7,319 nucleotides of DNA. Source: an archaeon (lineage in GTDB: Archaea; Asgardarchaeota; Heimdallarchaeia; Hodarchaeales; S146-22). The stretch spans positions 1 to 7,319 of the forward strand of contig JAJRXH010000665.1 in assembly GCA_024276395.1 (NCBI GenBank). The letters are read 5' to 3'. Under the pieces are notes generated by a model. That model was not told where the DNA came from and did no database searches. It worked only from the letters and a program-made list of their open reading frames with translations. The translations under genes and the position numbers were made by a program. The number at the start of each line of letters is the position of its first letter. Positions within the stretch are counted from its first letter, which is position 1. This document shows positions 1 to 5,968 of this stretch, one piece after another.

Positions 1-34
1 CGTTAATCGCTTCGTGAGGACCTCTCCCCGCGAT

Positions 35-194
35 GCGAGGATAAAACACGAGGTCTCGTGGGATTACCCGTGGTCACGGGTGCTTTTCTTCTTTTTTCTC
101 TTCTGTTTTGTCGATCACGTCATCACGTCGGTGATGCATGGCTTTCAAGCATCGGCATCGCGTCATCCGTGATGCTGCTGTCGTTTCGTGCGTT
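35..194 (+). repeat. Repeat unit 1 (160 bp)
   Basis: This unit holds the palindrome CACGAG-GT-CTCGTG at 47-60 and a perfect 7-bp inverted repeat ACCCGTG-GT-CACGGGT at 66-81, followed by a pyrimidine-rich tract at about 84-107. A third inverted repeat, CATCAC-GTCG-GTGATG, lies at 121-136, and a doubled GCATCG at 149-160. It is the only unit in which the second inverted repeat pairs perfectly; the other units have C instead of G at its fifth position. Confidence 0.9.
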
Positions 195-354
195 GCGAGG
201 ATAAAACACGAGGTCTCGTGGGATTACCCCTGGTCACGGGTGGTTTCTCTCTTTTTTATCTTCAGTTTTGTCGATCACGTCATCACGTCGGTGATGCGTG
301 GCTTTCAAGCATCGGCATCGCGTCACCCGTGATGCTGCTGTCGTTCCGTGCGTT
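195..354 (+). repeat. Repeat unit 2 (160 bp)
   Basis: This unit has the same length as unit 1 and differs from it at about 10 positions, six of them in the pyrimidine tract. The first inverted repeat is at 207-220, the second at 226-241 with one C-C mismatch, and the CATCAC/GTGATG inverted repeat at 281-296. Such high identity suggests recent duplication or gene-conversion-like homogenisation. Confidence 0.9.
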
Positions 355-510
355 GCGAGGATAAAAAACGAGTCCTCGTGGGATTACCCCTGGTCACGGG
401 TGGTTTCTCTCTTTTCTTCTGTTTTTCCGATCACGTCATCACGTCGGTGATGTGTGGTTTTCAAGCATCAACATTGCGTCATCCGTGAGGCCATGGTTTC
501 TCCACGAAAG
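355..510 (+). repeat. Repeat unit 3 (156 bp, right end diverged)
   Basis: The first half matches units 1 and 2. The first inverted repeat (367-380) keeps five paired bases, ACGAG/CTCGT, but its outer C has become A and its centre is TC instead of GT. The CATCAC-GTCG-GTGATG inverted repeat is intact at 437-452. From about 453 the unit diverges: the doubled GCATCG is degraded and the final linker is replaced by one beginning CGTGAGG, resembling the linker at positions 13-19. Confidence 0.85.
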
Positions 511-563
511 TCGAGGATAAAACACGAGCCCTCGTGGGATTACCCCTGGTCACGGGTGGTTTT
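511..563 (+). repeat. Repeat unit 4 (truncated, hairpin core only)
   Basis: Only the first third of the unit is present: CACGAG-CC-CTCGTG at 523-536, then ACCCCTG-GT-CACGGGT at 542-557, then GG and a T run at 560-564. It ends a few bases before the stop codon of the minus-strand M20 gene. Read on the minus strand, the first palindrome is followed directly by TTTTATCC, which resembles a hairpin plus U tract and could end that gene's transcript. That role is inference. Confidence 0.8.
523..557 (-). terminator. Possible terminator for the M20 gene within repeat unit 4
   Basis: On the minus strand, just past the M20 stop codon, two inverted repeats are followed by a TTTT run (complement of the AAAA at 519-522). 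Archaeal termination usually depends mainly on a U-rich stretch rather than on a hairpin. This run is short, so the assignment is tentative. Confidence 0.3.
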
Positions 564-567
564 TCAT

Positions 568-1794
568 TCATTCTTTCAAGTAAGATAAGGCTGCTGAGAC
601 CATTGCCTTGATACCAATGGGGAGACAATCCTCATCGAGCTTGAAATGAGAGCTATGCATCGAGTGCACGCATCCCTTCTCTTCATTTTTCGTGCCCACG
701 AAAAACATGCAAGTCGGAATGCTCTTATTAAGACCGAATTCAAAAAAATCTTCCGCTCCCATTATGGGCTTTTCTTCCCACGTTATCACGTCATCTCCTA
801 GATTACTTTTAATGGCTTTTGCCACGAGTTCTGTGAATTCTGGATCATTCCATCCAGCCGAATATCCAGAATCATTGGGATTAATATCAATGGACACCTC
901 AATCCCATAAAGATCGGCAAATCTATCCACAGTTTCCCTGATGCGTTCAAGCAAGTATTGCCTAACCTCTTCATTAAAGGTACGAAGAGTTCCTTCTAGC
1001 AATGCTGAATCGCCGATGATGTTATGCCTTGTTCCAGCACTGAAACGACCAATTGTCAGCACGACAGGCTCAAGAGGATCAACCTCTCTCGTGGGAAGTG
1101 CATGTAATGCTAAAACCAATTGTGAACCTATCAAAACTAAATCTTTCGTCATATGTGGTGCCGAACCATGCCCTCCCGGACCTTTCAAGGTAATGTGAAA
1201 GTCATCAGCAGATGCTGTCACGTATCCCTTTCTAAGAGCAATCTTCCCCGTGGGTTGCTTTGAATCAACGTGCAAGGCAATAGCTGCGGTGACATCAGGA
1301 TCCTTCAAGACTCCTTCACGTATCATTGGACGAGCTCCACCCGGTCCCTCCTCGGCTGGTTGAAATACGAACTTGACATTCCCTTGGAGTTGATCTTTCA
1401 ATTTAGTTAAAATGTTAGCCACGCCGAGAATCATGGCTACATGTGAATCATGTGCACAGGCGTGCATCTTATTTGGATTTCTCGAACGGAATGGTTCATC
1501 AGTCTCTTCTTGCAACGGTAACGCATCCATATCTGCACGAATGAGAAGTGTTTTTTCTTTTTTCGGATTTACAGGCCTTAAAATTGCCACCACGCCCGTT
1601 TTTGCTACTCCCTCTTTCATCTCTAATCCCAAATCTTTCAAGTAGGTTGCGATTAATTTTGAAGTTTCAAACTCTTCAAATCCTAATTCTGGATTTTCGT
1701 GAATTTTTCGTCTTATCTGAATGATTTCTGGCAAGATCTCATTGACTAGGTCATCCAGAGGAACGCCACTCATACAATCACCATCTTCCAGCAT
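568..1794 (-). CDS. M20 (M20D-like) amidohydrolase/carboxypeptidase
   Basis: This is a cytoplasmic metal-dependent amidohydrolase of peptidase family M20, closest in motif style to the hippurate hydrolase/N-acyl-amino-acid amidohydrolase group, which removes an acyl group from N-acyl amino acids or related amides. The 408 residues match the usual length. Visible motifs in order are RADMDALPLQEE (86-97), MHACAHDSH (110-118, normally CGHD), QPAEEGPGGA (145-154), the histidine of ALHVD (175), the lid-domain GGHGSAPH (207-214) and GAEDF (346-350). MHSSHF (379-384) supplies the last ligand. Likely metal ligands are Cys113, His115, Glu149, His175 and His380. No signal peptide is seen. The start is uncertain. 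The ATG at 1794 has AGGTGAT upstream, but Met8 (codon 1773-1771) has GGTGAT at equal spacing and fits the usual family N-terminus better. The gene is monocistronic and divergent from the radical SAM gene. The substrate cannot be read from the sequence. Confidence 0.93.
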   Translation of the reverse strand: MLEDGDCMSGVPLDDLVNEILPEIIQIRRKIHENPELGFEEFETSKLIATYLKDLGLEMKEGVAKTGVVAILRPVNPKKEKTLLIRADMDALPLQEETDEPFRSRNPNKMHACAHDSHVAMILGVANILTKLKDQLQGNVKFVFQPAEEGPGGARPMIREGVLKDPDVTAAIALHVDSKQPTGKIALRKGYVTASADDFHITLKGPGGHGSAPHMTKDLVLIGSQLVLALHALPTREVDPLEPVVLTIGRFSAGTRHNIIGDSALLEGTLRTFNEEVRQYLLERIRETVDRFADLYGIEVSIDINPNDSGYSAGWNDPEFTELVAKAIKSNLGDDVITWEEKPIMGAEDFFEFGLNKSIPTCMFFVGTKNEEKGCVHSMHSSHFKLDEDCLPIGIKAMVSAALSYLKE

Positions 1795-1797
1795 CGA

Positions 1798-1804
1798 ATC
1801 ACCT
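1798..1804 (-). promoter_or_regulatory. Ribosome binding site of the M20 gene
   Basis: AGGTGAT on the minus strand matches the complement of the archaeal 16S 3' end over seven bases and lies three bases before the ATG at 1794. A second GGTGAT (1777-1782) stands at the same distance before the in-frame ATG at 1773, so either start could be used. Confidence 0.6.
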
Positions 1805-2106
1805 TAAAAAACATTTGTGCTCGCGGTAACAAGTACGAGTTTCCCTTAAGATATGCTAAAAATGCACGTTACATAGTGACTTGTAGACTATTGATGGACA
1901 TCGAATGAAGAGGGCACAGAGATAACCTTAATTTCTATGATGATGGGTGACAACTCTCTCATCCAGAAAATACTATCAAGATCACGTCCATCAAGCACAA
2001 TCTGCATTCAGACACCTAAACGGAGCCAAAAGGAAAGAAACTGGCAAGTGAGAAGATAATACAACAACGATAGTTCACCAAGCAAGAATAACAACATCAG
2101 AAATCA

Positions 2107-2114
2107 CTTAAAAA
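2107..2114 (+). promoter_or_regulatory. Possible TATA element of the radical SAM gene
   Basis: CTTAAAAA lies about 50 bp before the ATG at 2163. A TATA box here would place transcription start near 2135-2140 and leave a leader of about 25 bases containing the GAAGGA stretch. The match is weak and the surroundings are generally A-rich. Confidence 0.3.
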
Positions 2115-2162
2115 AGAACATTCTTGAACAACTTGAAAAGAATTAATGAAGGAAAAGAAACA

Positions 2163-3422
2163 ATGAGCAAGACTTGCTTGATCTTTCCAGGCATTCGAGT
2201 GAACATGAACGCGATTTCCGTCCTTACAGGTGCCATAGAAGAAAAAGGATATCATCCTAGATATCCCGTGTTTGTTGAAAAAGAATCACACTTCTTAAAA
2301 AGGATAAATTGGGCATTAAAGCGTTATCAAATGATAATAGTGGGGTTTTCTTTCTTTTCAGCACAAGTACCCAAGATTAAAGAATATCTCACTGAGATCA
2401 AGATTCTTGATAAGGAAAAGAAAATACACTTGATTGCAGGCGGGCCTCATTGCAAGGGATATCCCTTAGGTTCACTAAAACTAGGATTTGACACTGTCAT
2501 ACCAGGAGAAGGTGAAATAACGCTCATTGAATTCATTAATAACCTAGAAAATGATGATGATTGGAAAAAAACTCCTGGAATTTTTTACCTAGAAGATGGA
2601 AGCATCAAAAACACGAACCCACCTCCCTTGATAGACCTCAATGACTTTCCACCATTTTCAATCAAGCAAGGCCTTTTCAGGCCTTTAGAGATCACTAGAG
2701 GATGTAGCCATGCATGTACCTTCTGTGAGACGCGATTAACGAGAGTTCGACACCGAAACGTGGAAAATGTTGCCCATTTCGTAAAGATCATGGCTGAACG
2801 AGGACTAAAACAAGTCCGATTCATTTCACCTAATGCCTTAAGTTATGGAGCGCCTGGTGGAAGGAGCACGAACCTCATCCAGCTGGAAGAGTTACTTTCT
2901 ACTGTTAAACAAACATTAGGACCAGAAGGTAAGGTTTTTTTTGGATCTTTCCCCTCAGAAGTCAGACCCGAATTTGTCACGGAGGAAGCAATAAAAATTC
3001 TCAAAAAATACGTTAGTAATAGAAATATCATCGTTGGTGCCCAGTCTGGGAGTGAAAGAACCCTGAAAAGCATCAAGCGTGGACATGATGTTGATGTTGT
3101 CATCAATGCTGTAAAAATTCTCGTGAAATATGGATTTGAGCCAAGAGTAGACATCATTTTTGGTCTTCCTGAAGAGACTCTTGAAGATGCCATGGCAACC
3201 ATTGCATTAATGGAGAAATTAATTAATCTCGGTGCAAGAATTCACGTACATTCATTCATGCCATTAGTTGGCACCCCATTGCAACATGCTACACCAAGCC
3301 AAATACCACCAGAAATACGCAAAAAAATAGCCCAACTCGCCGGTTGGGGACACGTGTACGGACAATGGGAAACCCAAGAAAAAATAGCACGAGTATTAGC
3401 CCATTCAATCAATAGAGAATGA
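2163..3422 (+). CDS. B12-binding domain/radical SAM protein, MJ_1487-like
   Basis: This protein joins an N-terminal cobalamin-binding-like Rossmann domain to a radical SAM barrel. Numbering from the ATG at 2163 (419 aa), the first domain spans about 1-130 and ends in the typical GFDTVIPGEGE stretch (108-118). The AdoMet/4Fe-4S motif is CSHACTFC (Cys181, Cys185, Cys188). It is followed by RFISPNALSYG (219-229), FPSEVRPEFVTEEA (263-276), GAQSGSERTL (292-301) and FGLPEET (333-339). The order and wording match, from memory, the archaeal family named after MJ_1487, whose reaction is unknown. The N-terminal domain lacks the DxHxxG cobalamin-ligand motif, as do many such proteins, so B12 binding is inferred. 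The frame is open upstream to a TTG at 2124, but ATG 2163 is preceded by GAAGGA and gives the usual family N-terminus. No pathway partner is evident nearby. A methyl transfer or other radical modification is possible but the substrate is unknown. Confidence 0.88.
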   Translation: MSKTCLIFPGIRVNMNAISVLTGAIEEKGYHPRYPVFVEKESHFLKRINWALKRYQMIIVGFSFFSAQVPKIKEYLTEIKILDKEKKIHLIAGGPHCKGYPLGSLKLGFDTVIPGEGEITLIEFINNLENDDDWKKTPGIFYLEDGSIKNTNPPPLIDLNDFPPFSIKQGLFRPLEITRGCSHACTFCETRLTRVRHRNVENVAHFVKIMAERGLKQVRFISPNALSYGAPGGRSTNLIQLEELLSTVKQTLGPEGKVFFGSFPSEVRPEFVTEEAIKILKKYVSNRNIIVGAQSGSERTLKSIKRGHDVDVVINAVKILVKYGFEPRVDIIFGLPEETLEDAMATIALMEKLINLGARIHVHSFMPLVGTPLQHATPSQIPPEIRKKIAQLAGWGHVYGQWETQEKIARVLAHSINRE

Positions 3423-3439
3423 CAGAACAAGCTAAAATG

Positions 3440-3446
3440 ATATAAG
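3440..3446 (+). promoter_or_regulatory. TATA-like element before the first YdjM-like gene
   Basis: ATATAAG preceded by G lies about 50 bp before the GTG at 3495. Initiation about 25 bp downstream would fall near 3468, after the ATG at 3456 but before the GGAGTG at 3481-3486. This supports GTG 3495 as the true start. Inferred from spacing only. Confidence 0.4.
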
Positions 3447-3494
3447 ACAATCACCATGCAACCATTTATTTACGTACCATGGAGTGTTATTAAG

Positions 3495-4010
3495 GTGGAA
3501 CCCATAGGACACATAAGCTATACCCTCAGTTTTTTCCTATTCGTACATGGTATCATTAATGTTTCCCTATCTCCATTAGAAATTGTTCTCATTGTCATTG
3601 GAAGCGAACTCCCGGATTTAATTGATGCCATCATATTCCGTGGAGCTGATTTCTCTCGTGGGCATAGAAGCCTTACTCACACCATTTTCTTTTTAGCATT
3701 TCTTTTTGTTCTCGCCAATTTCATCCCACTCATCATATATTTGGCCATTGCATCAACATTACACGTGCTCGAAGACATCATCTCTGGAGGAACTCCGGTA
3801 TGGCCATTCTCACCACTGTCCAAGAGATACCAAATCATGCTCTTCACGAAGGAACAAACATCACGAGTCGGAGCTTGGATAAAGAGTATCTTAGATGATG
3901 CTTTCGTATATTCTGACAGAATCAATGCTGAATTAGCATGGTGTTGGGGTCAAACAATCCTAGGAAGTTATTTATTGTCCATATCTCTAATTGTATACTT
4001 GTTTCTCTGA
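3495..4010 (+). CDS. YdjM/DUF457-like membrane-bound metal-dependent hydrolase
   Basis: This is a predicted integral membrane protein of the family often named 'membrane-bound metal-dependent hydrolase' (YdjM, PF04307), whose substrate is not known. With the GTG start it has 171 residues. The conserved polar motifs are His6, PDLID (Asp41, Asp44), HRSLTHT (His57, Arg58, His62), HVLED (His90, Asp94) and WPFS (103-106). The family signature is therefore complete. Hydrophobic segments lie at about 9-25, 26-43, 64-88 and 150-171. An upstream in-frame ATG at 3456 would add 13 residues, but it has no ribosome binding site and sits only about 10 bp after a TATA-like box. The GTG is preceded by GGAGTG and gives a VEPIGH N-terminus that aligns with MEPMKH of the next gene. 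That gene is a paralogue; both end in a NA(D/E)LAW block and a hydrophobic helix. The hydrolase role is a family label, not demonstrated here. Confidence 0.82.
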   Translation: MEPIGHISYTLSFFLFVHGIINVSLSPLEIVLIVIGSELPDLIDAIIFRGADFSRGHRSLTHTIFFLAFLFVLANFIPLIIYLAIASTLHVLEDIISGGTPVWPFSPLSKRYQIMLFTKEQTSRVGAWIKSILDDAFVYSDRINAELAWCWGQTILGSYLLSISLIVYLFL

Positions 4011-4071
4011 AAAATGAATGATTTACTTCTTTCTCCTCGAAAAATGCGGTTAAAAAGGATGCGAACAGCAC

Positions 4072-4626
4072 ATGGAGCCAATGAAACACACGGAATGGGG
4101 AATGGGATTCTTTTTGCTCTTCTTGAGCATTACTAACCCCAGATTAGACTTGCAGTTAGGTATCTACCTGATGTTTTTCCTTGTCGGAACACAACTACCC
4201 GATTATTCCAGCTACCTTCTTAAAATATACCTAAAATTGAAATGGGAACGACGAATCAGCCATGAGTTTTTAACTTGGATGGTACCACTTCTTAGCTTGC
4301 TCCTTATCGATGAGTTTCTTCCACTTATAAGACCATTCACCTGGCTATTTGCTGGAGCATTCTTGCACATGTGCATCGACCTGTTCTCGGGATGTGAGCA
4401 TCCTTACATCTTCCAAAGACCTTTCATCATTCTATCTGAGAAGTTTCACGTGAAATTCGGTGCTAAAATTCAACAATGGGGTGCTAAATACATCGTTGAC
4501 GAAGAAACAAAGACTAATGCCGACTTGGCATGGTTTTGGTTCGTGCAGCTCTCTTCTGTATTATGGGTCGTCATTACGCTAATGATTTATTCAACTTTGC
4601 ATCCTACATCCGTCATTATCCCTTGA
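4072..4626 (+). CDS. Divergent YdjM-like membrane protein, degenerate active site
   Basis: This 184-residue integral membrane protein is a tandem paralogue of the gene just upstream, 61 bp away. Alignable landmarks are MEPMKH at the N-terminus (His6), QLPDY (Asp44), HEFLTW (64-69), HMCIDLFSG (His99, Asp103) and the C-terminal NADLAW block (149-154) before a last hydrophobic helix. Compared with its neighbour, the second Asp of PDxxD is Ser47, the Arg after the central His is Glu65, the second His of HRxxTH is Trp69, and the WPFS motif is replaced by YIFQ. If the histidines and aspartates bind metal, this copy has probably lost or changed its activity, perhaps acting as a partner subunit. Hydrophobic segments lie at about 10-27, 29-50, 70-100 and 153-176. 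The start ATG has only a weak GGA upstream. The next gene begins 5 bp after the stop, so the two are probably cotranscribed. Confidence 0.72.
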   Translation: MEPMKHTEWGMGFFLLFLSITNPRLDLQLGIYLMFFLVGTQLPDYSSYLLKIYLKLKWERRISHEFLTWMVPLLSLLLIDEFLPLIRPFTWLFAGAFLHMCIDLFSGCEHPYIFQRPFIILSEKFHVKFGAKIQQWGAKYIVDEETKTNADLAWFWFVQLSSVLWVVITLMIYSTLHPTSVIIP

Positions 4627-4631
4627 TCAAG

Positions 4632-5885
4632 ATGTCTAAAGATCAAACATCAAGATTTTCTTCCTTTAGAACGGCATTGCTTCAAAAAGATGATTTAGAA
4701 CCACTTGTAAAAACCATTTCTGGGCTACATACTCATTCATTGGAACAAAAAAAAGAAACATTGATTAAACGTCTTTGGGCTTACCTCCCTCCAGAGAGAA
4801 TTGAGGAATTCATTTCAAAACCAGAGGAAATTAGAACAAAGACTTTATGCCAAGAAGCGGTCATCGAACTCGTCCGAAACCATCCCTATCTAAATCTTGC
4901 TCCAGCCGTCACGCGTTCCATCTTCGGATATCCAAGTAGAGGAGACCGCAAGAAAAAAAGAGGAAGCGGGCATCAAATCCGGCAAAAAGCCAAGGAAAGA
5001 GGATTCATCCTCAATAAAACATTCCTAGAAACATTCAGAGTAAAAATGGAGAATTTGCTGCTAGAACTTCCTGTGCACTCCGAACCCCCAAAAGAATGGA
5101 ATCTTTTTCACTTGCAACTCATCCAAAAAATTGAAATCTACCTGTCTTTCCCTCGATCATCAATTGACGATTACATCCCCTTGATAATGCAAGGACACGC
5201 ATTCTCTGATCATTCACGAGAATCACTCGATAACATCTCTAACTTGCTAAAAAAAGTCGGACTATCACCAATACCCGATGCTTCATTTACCACGATCACG
5301 AGCCCCGATCTAATTGCTCAGAATGTGAACACCAATTCCACGTGGTTTGTCGAACTAAAAGAATATCATCGGGGTACAAGGCATTCCATCCATGCTACAG
5401 CTCAAGTTTTCAAGTATCTTGCAGAGAATCCGCGTGTCATTCTCATCACGACTCAAGATAACTTCCTCATTCAGGAAATAATGCAGTGCACGAAACTGAA
5501 GGAAATCAATGAAATTGTTACCTCTCACCTAAGAAAATTAAGTAACTTTTTAAAAACACTCGACCACGCAAAAAACAATGTTTTCAAGGTCTATCAATCC
5601 CTTGCTGGCGAACTCACTGTCAAGGATGATGTCTTACTAACATGTTTATTTAATGATTATTTTTTGCATGCCAGAGGAAAATTGTTTGCGGAAATCATAG
5701 CAATGAAAGAAATAAAGAAAATCATCGCTGAATTATCAATCACCTCTAGAATAAAAATTGTATTCCTCGAATGCCCTACCATTCAAGAAGTCGAAAATGC
5801 CATCAATGAGCTAGAAAAAGACACTACAACCCATTTCTTGAGGTTATTGGTAATTCTTGAAGAAGATTTAAGTAAATGGAAATGA
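4632..5885 (+). CDS. Uncharacterised protein with PD-(D/E)XK-like nuclease domain
   Basis: I do not recognise this 417-residue soluble protein as a named family. Its centre shows the expected order of a PD-(D/E)XK nuclease core. A helix (196-209, with Glu197) precedes a strand ending in SPDLIAQ (Pro225, Asp226), then a hydrophobic strand WFVELKEY (Glu241, Lys243). A helix with Gln258 in ATAQVFKYL and a strand VILITT (269-274) follow. Asp226, Glu241 and Lys243 would be the catalytic residues, which is inference from motif order. The N-terminal 190 residues look helical and contain a very basic stretch around 102-124 that could touch nucleic acid. The C-terminal 140 residues are also mostly helical. 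No membrane segment or signal peptide is seen. The frame is open upstream to 4530 inside the preceding gene, but ATG 4632, 5 bp after that gene's stop, is the sensible start; no clear ribosome binding site precedes it, suggesting coupled translation. Confidence 0.75.
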   Translation: MSKDQTSRFSSFRTALLQKDDLEPLVKTISGLHTHSLEQKKETLIKRLWAYLPPERIEEFISKPEEIRTKTLCQEAVIELVRNHPYLNLAPAVTRSIFGYPSRGDRKKKRGSGHQIRQKAKERGFILNKTFLETFRVKMENLLLELPVHSEPPKEWNLFHLQLIQKIEIYLSFPRSSIDDYIPLIMQGHAFSDHSRESLDNISNLLKKVGLSPIPDASFTTITSPDLIAQNVNTNSTWFVELKEYHRGTRHSIHATAQVFKYLAENPRVILITTQDNFLIQEIMQCTKLKEINEIVTSHLRKLSNFLKTLDHAKNNVFKVYQSLAGELTVKDDVLLTCLFNDYFLHARGKLFAEIIAMKEIKKIIAELSITSRIKIVFLECPTIQEVENAINELEKDTTTHFLRLLVILEEDLSKWK

Positions 5886-5898
5886 AAAAGAGCAATGG

Positions 5899-5925
5899 AT
5901 GTTATTTTCTGAATAATTATTCTAG
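5899..5925. terminator. AT-rich convergent terminator region
   Basis: Between the convergent 4632-5885 and TBP genes lies a T-rich stretch containing GTTATTTTCT and the perfect 12-bp palindrome GAATAATTATTC (5911-5922). On the plus strand the T runs could end the transcript of the putative nuclease gene; the palindrome is symmetric and could serve both strands. Only composition supports this. Confidence 0.35.
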
Positions 5926-5968
5926 CCGGAGCTTGAGACCTAAACATGAGAATTGAAGATGATAGAAT

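Larger units (their letters stand above)
1..567. repeat. Tandem array of ~160-bp palindrome-rich repeats
   Basis: This gene-free stretch is occupied by a direct tandem repeat. Units begin at 35, 195, 355 and 511, each with GCGAGGATAAAA or a close variant, so the period is 160, 160 and 156 bp. Units 1 and 2 differ at about 10 of 160 positions by eye. Unit 3 diverges in its right third, and unit 4 stops after about 53 bp beside the stop codon of the M20 gene. Positions 1-34 share a CGTGAGG-type linker with the end of unit 3, so the array probably continues left of the window. Each unit holds two adjacent short inverted repeats, a pyrimidine tract and a second block rich in CATCAC/GTGATG words. 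The period is not a multiple of three and no conserved reading frame runs through, so it is not coding. The array looks richer in G+C than the genes. Its function is unknown; structured RNAs, protein-binding sites and transcription terminators are all possible. Confidence 0.93.
1795..2162. other. Divergent intergenic region without recognisable gene
   Basis: This stretch of about 370 bp separates the divergent M20 and radical SAM genes and must carry both promoters. A weak TATA-like TTTTTAG lies on the minus strand near 1856-1862, and CTTAAAAA lies on the plus strand at 2107-2114, each at a plausible distance from its start codon. No tRNA, no convincing small ORF with a ribosome binding site and no clear repeat was found. 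A C-box-like ATGATGA at 1937-1943 has no matching D box. Confidence 0.6.

Noticed and set aside
121..180. C/D box small RNA based on GTGATG words
   Set aside because: The C-box match is imperfect and no CTGA D box occurs at suitable spacing in the unit.
138..332. 64-codon plus-strand ORF within the repeat array
   Set aside because: It spans two repeat units whose period of 160 bp shifts the frame, so the repeated parts are not translated alike. It has no ribosome binding site and no recognisable domain.
1..567. CRISPR array
   Set aside because: The units are about 160 bp and repeat almost entirely; there are no short repeats separated by unique spacers and no cas gene in view.
692..1645. 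Plus-strand ORFs opposite the M20 gene
   Set aside because: They are shadows of a strongly conserved minus-strand gene and show no family motifs.
1937..1943. C-box-like ATGATGA in the divergent intergenic region
   Set aside because: No D or D' box follows within the range expected for an archaeal C/D RNA.
2124..2162. TTG start adding 13 residues to the radical SAM protein
   Set aside because: There is no ribosome binding site before the TTG, and ATG 2163 gives the usual family N-terminus.
2585..3457. Minus-strand ORFs opposite the radical SAM gene
   Set aside because: They are antisense to a gene with intact radical SAM motifs and have no ribosome binding site or recognisable domain.
4530..4631. 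N-terminal extension of the putative nuclease back to the ATG at 4530
   Set aside because: It would overlap the last membrane helix of the preceding gene by about 97 bp. The ATG at 4632 directly after that gene's stop is a more natural operon start.
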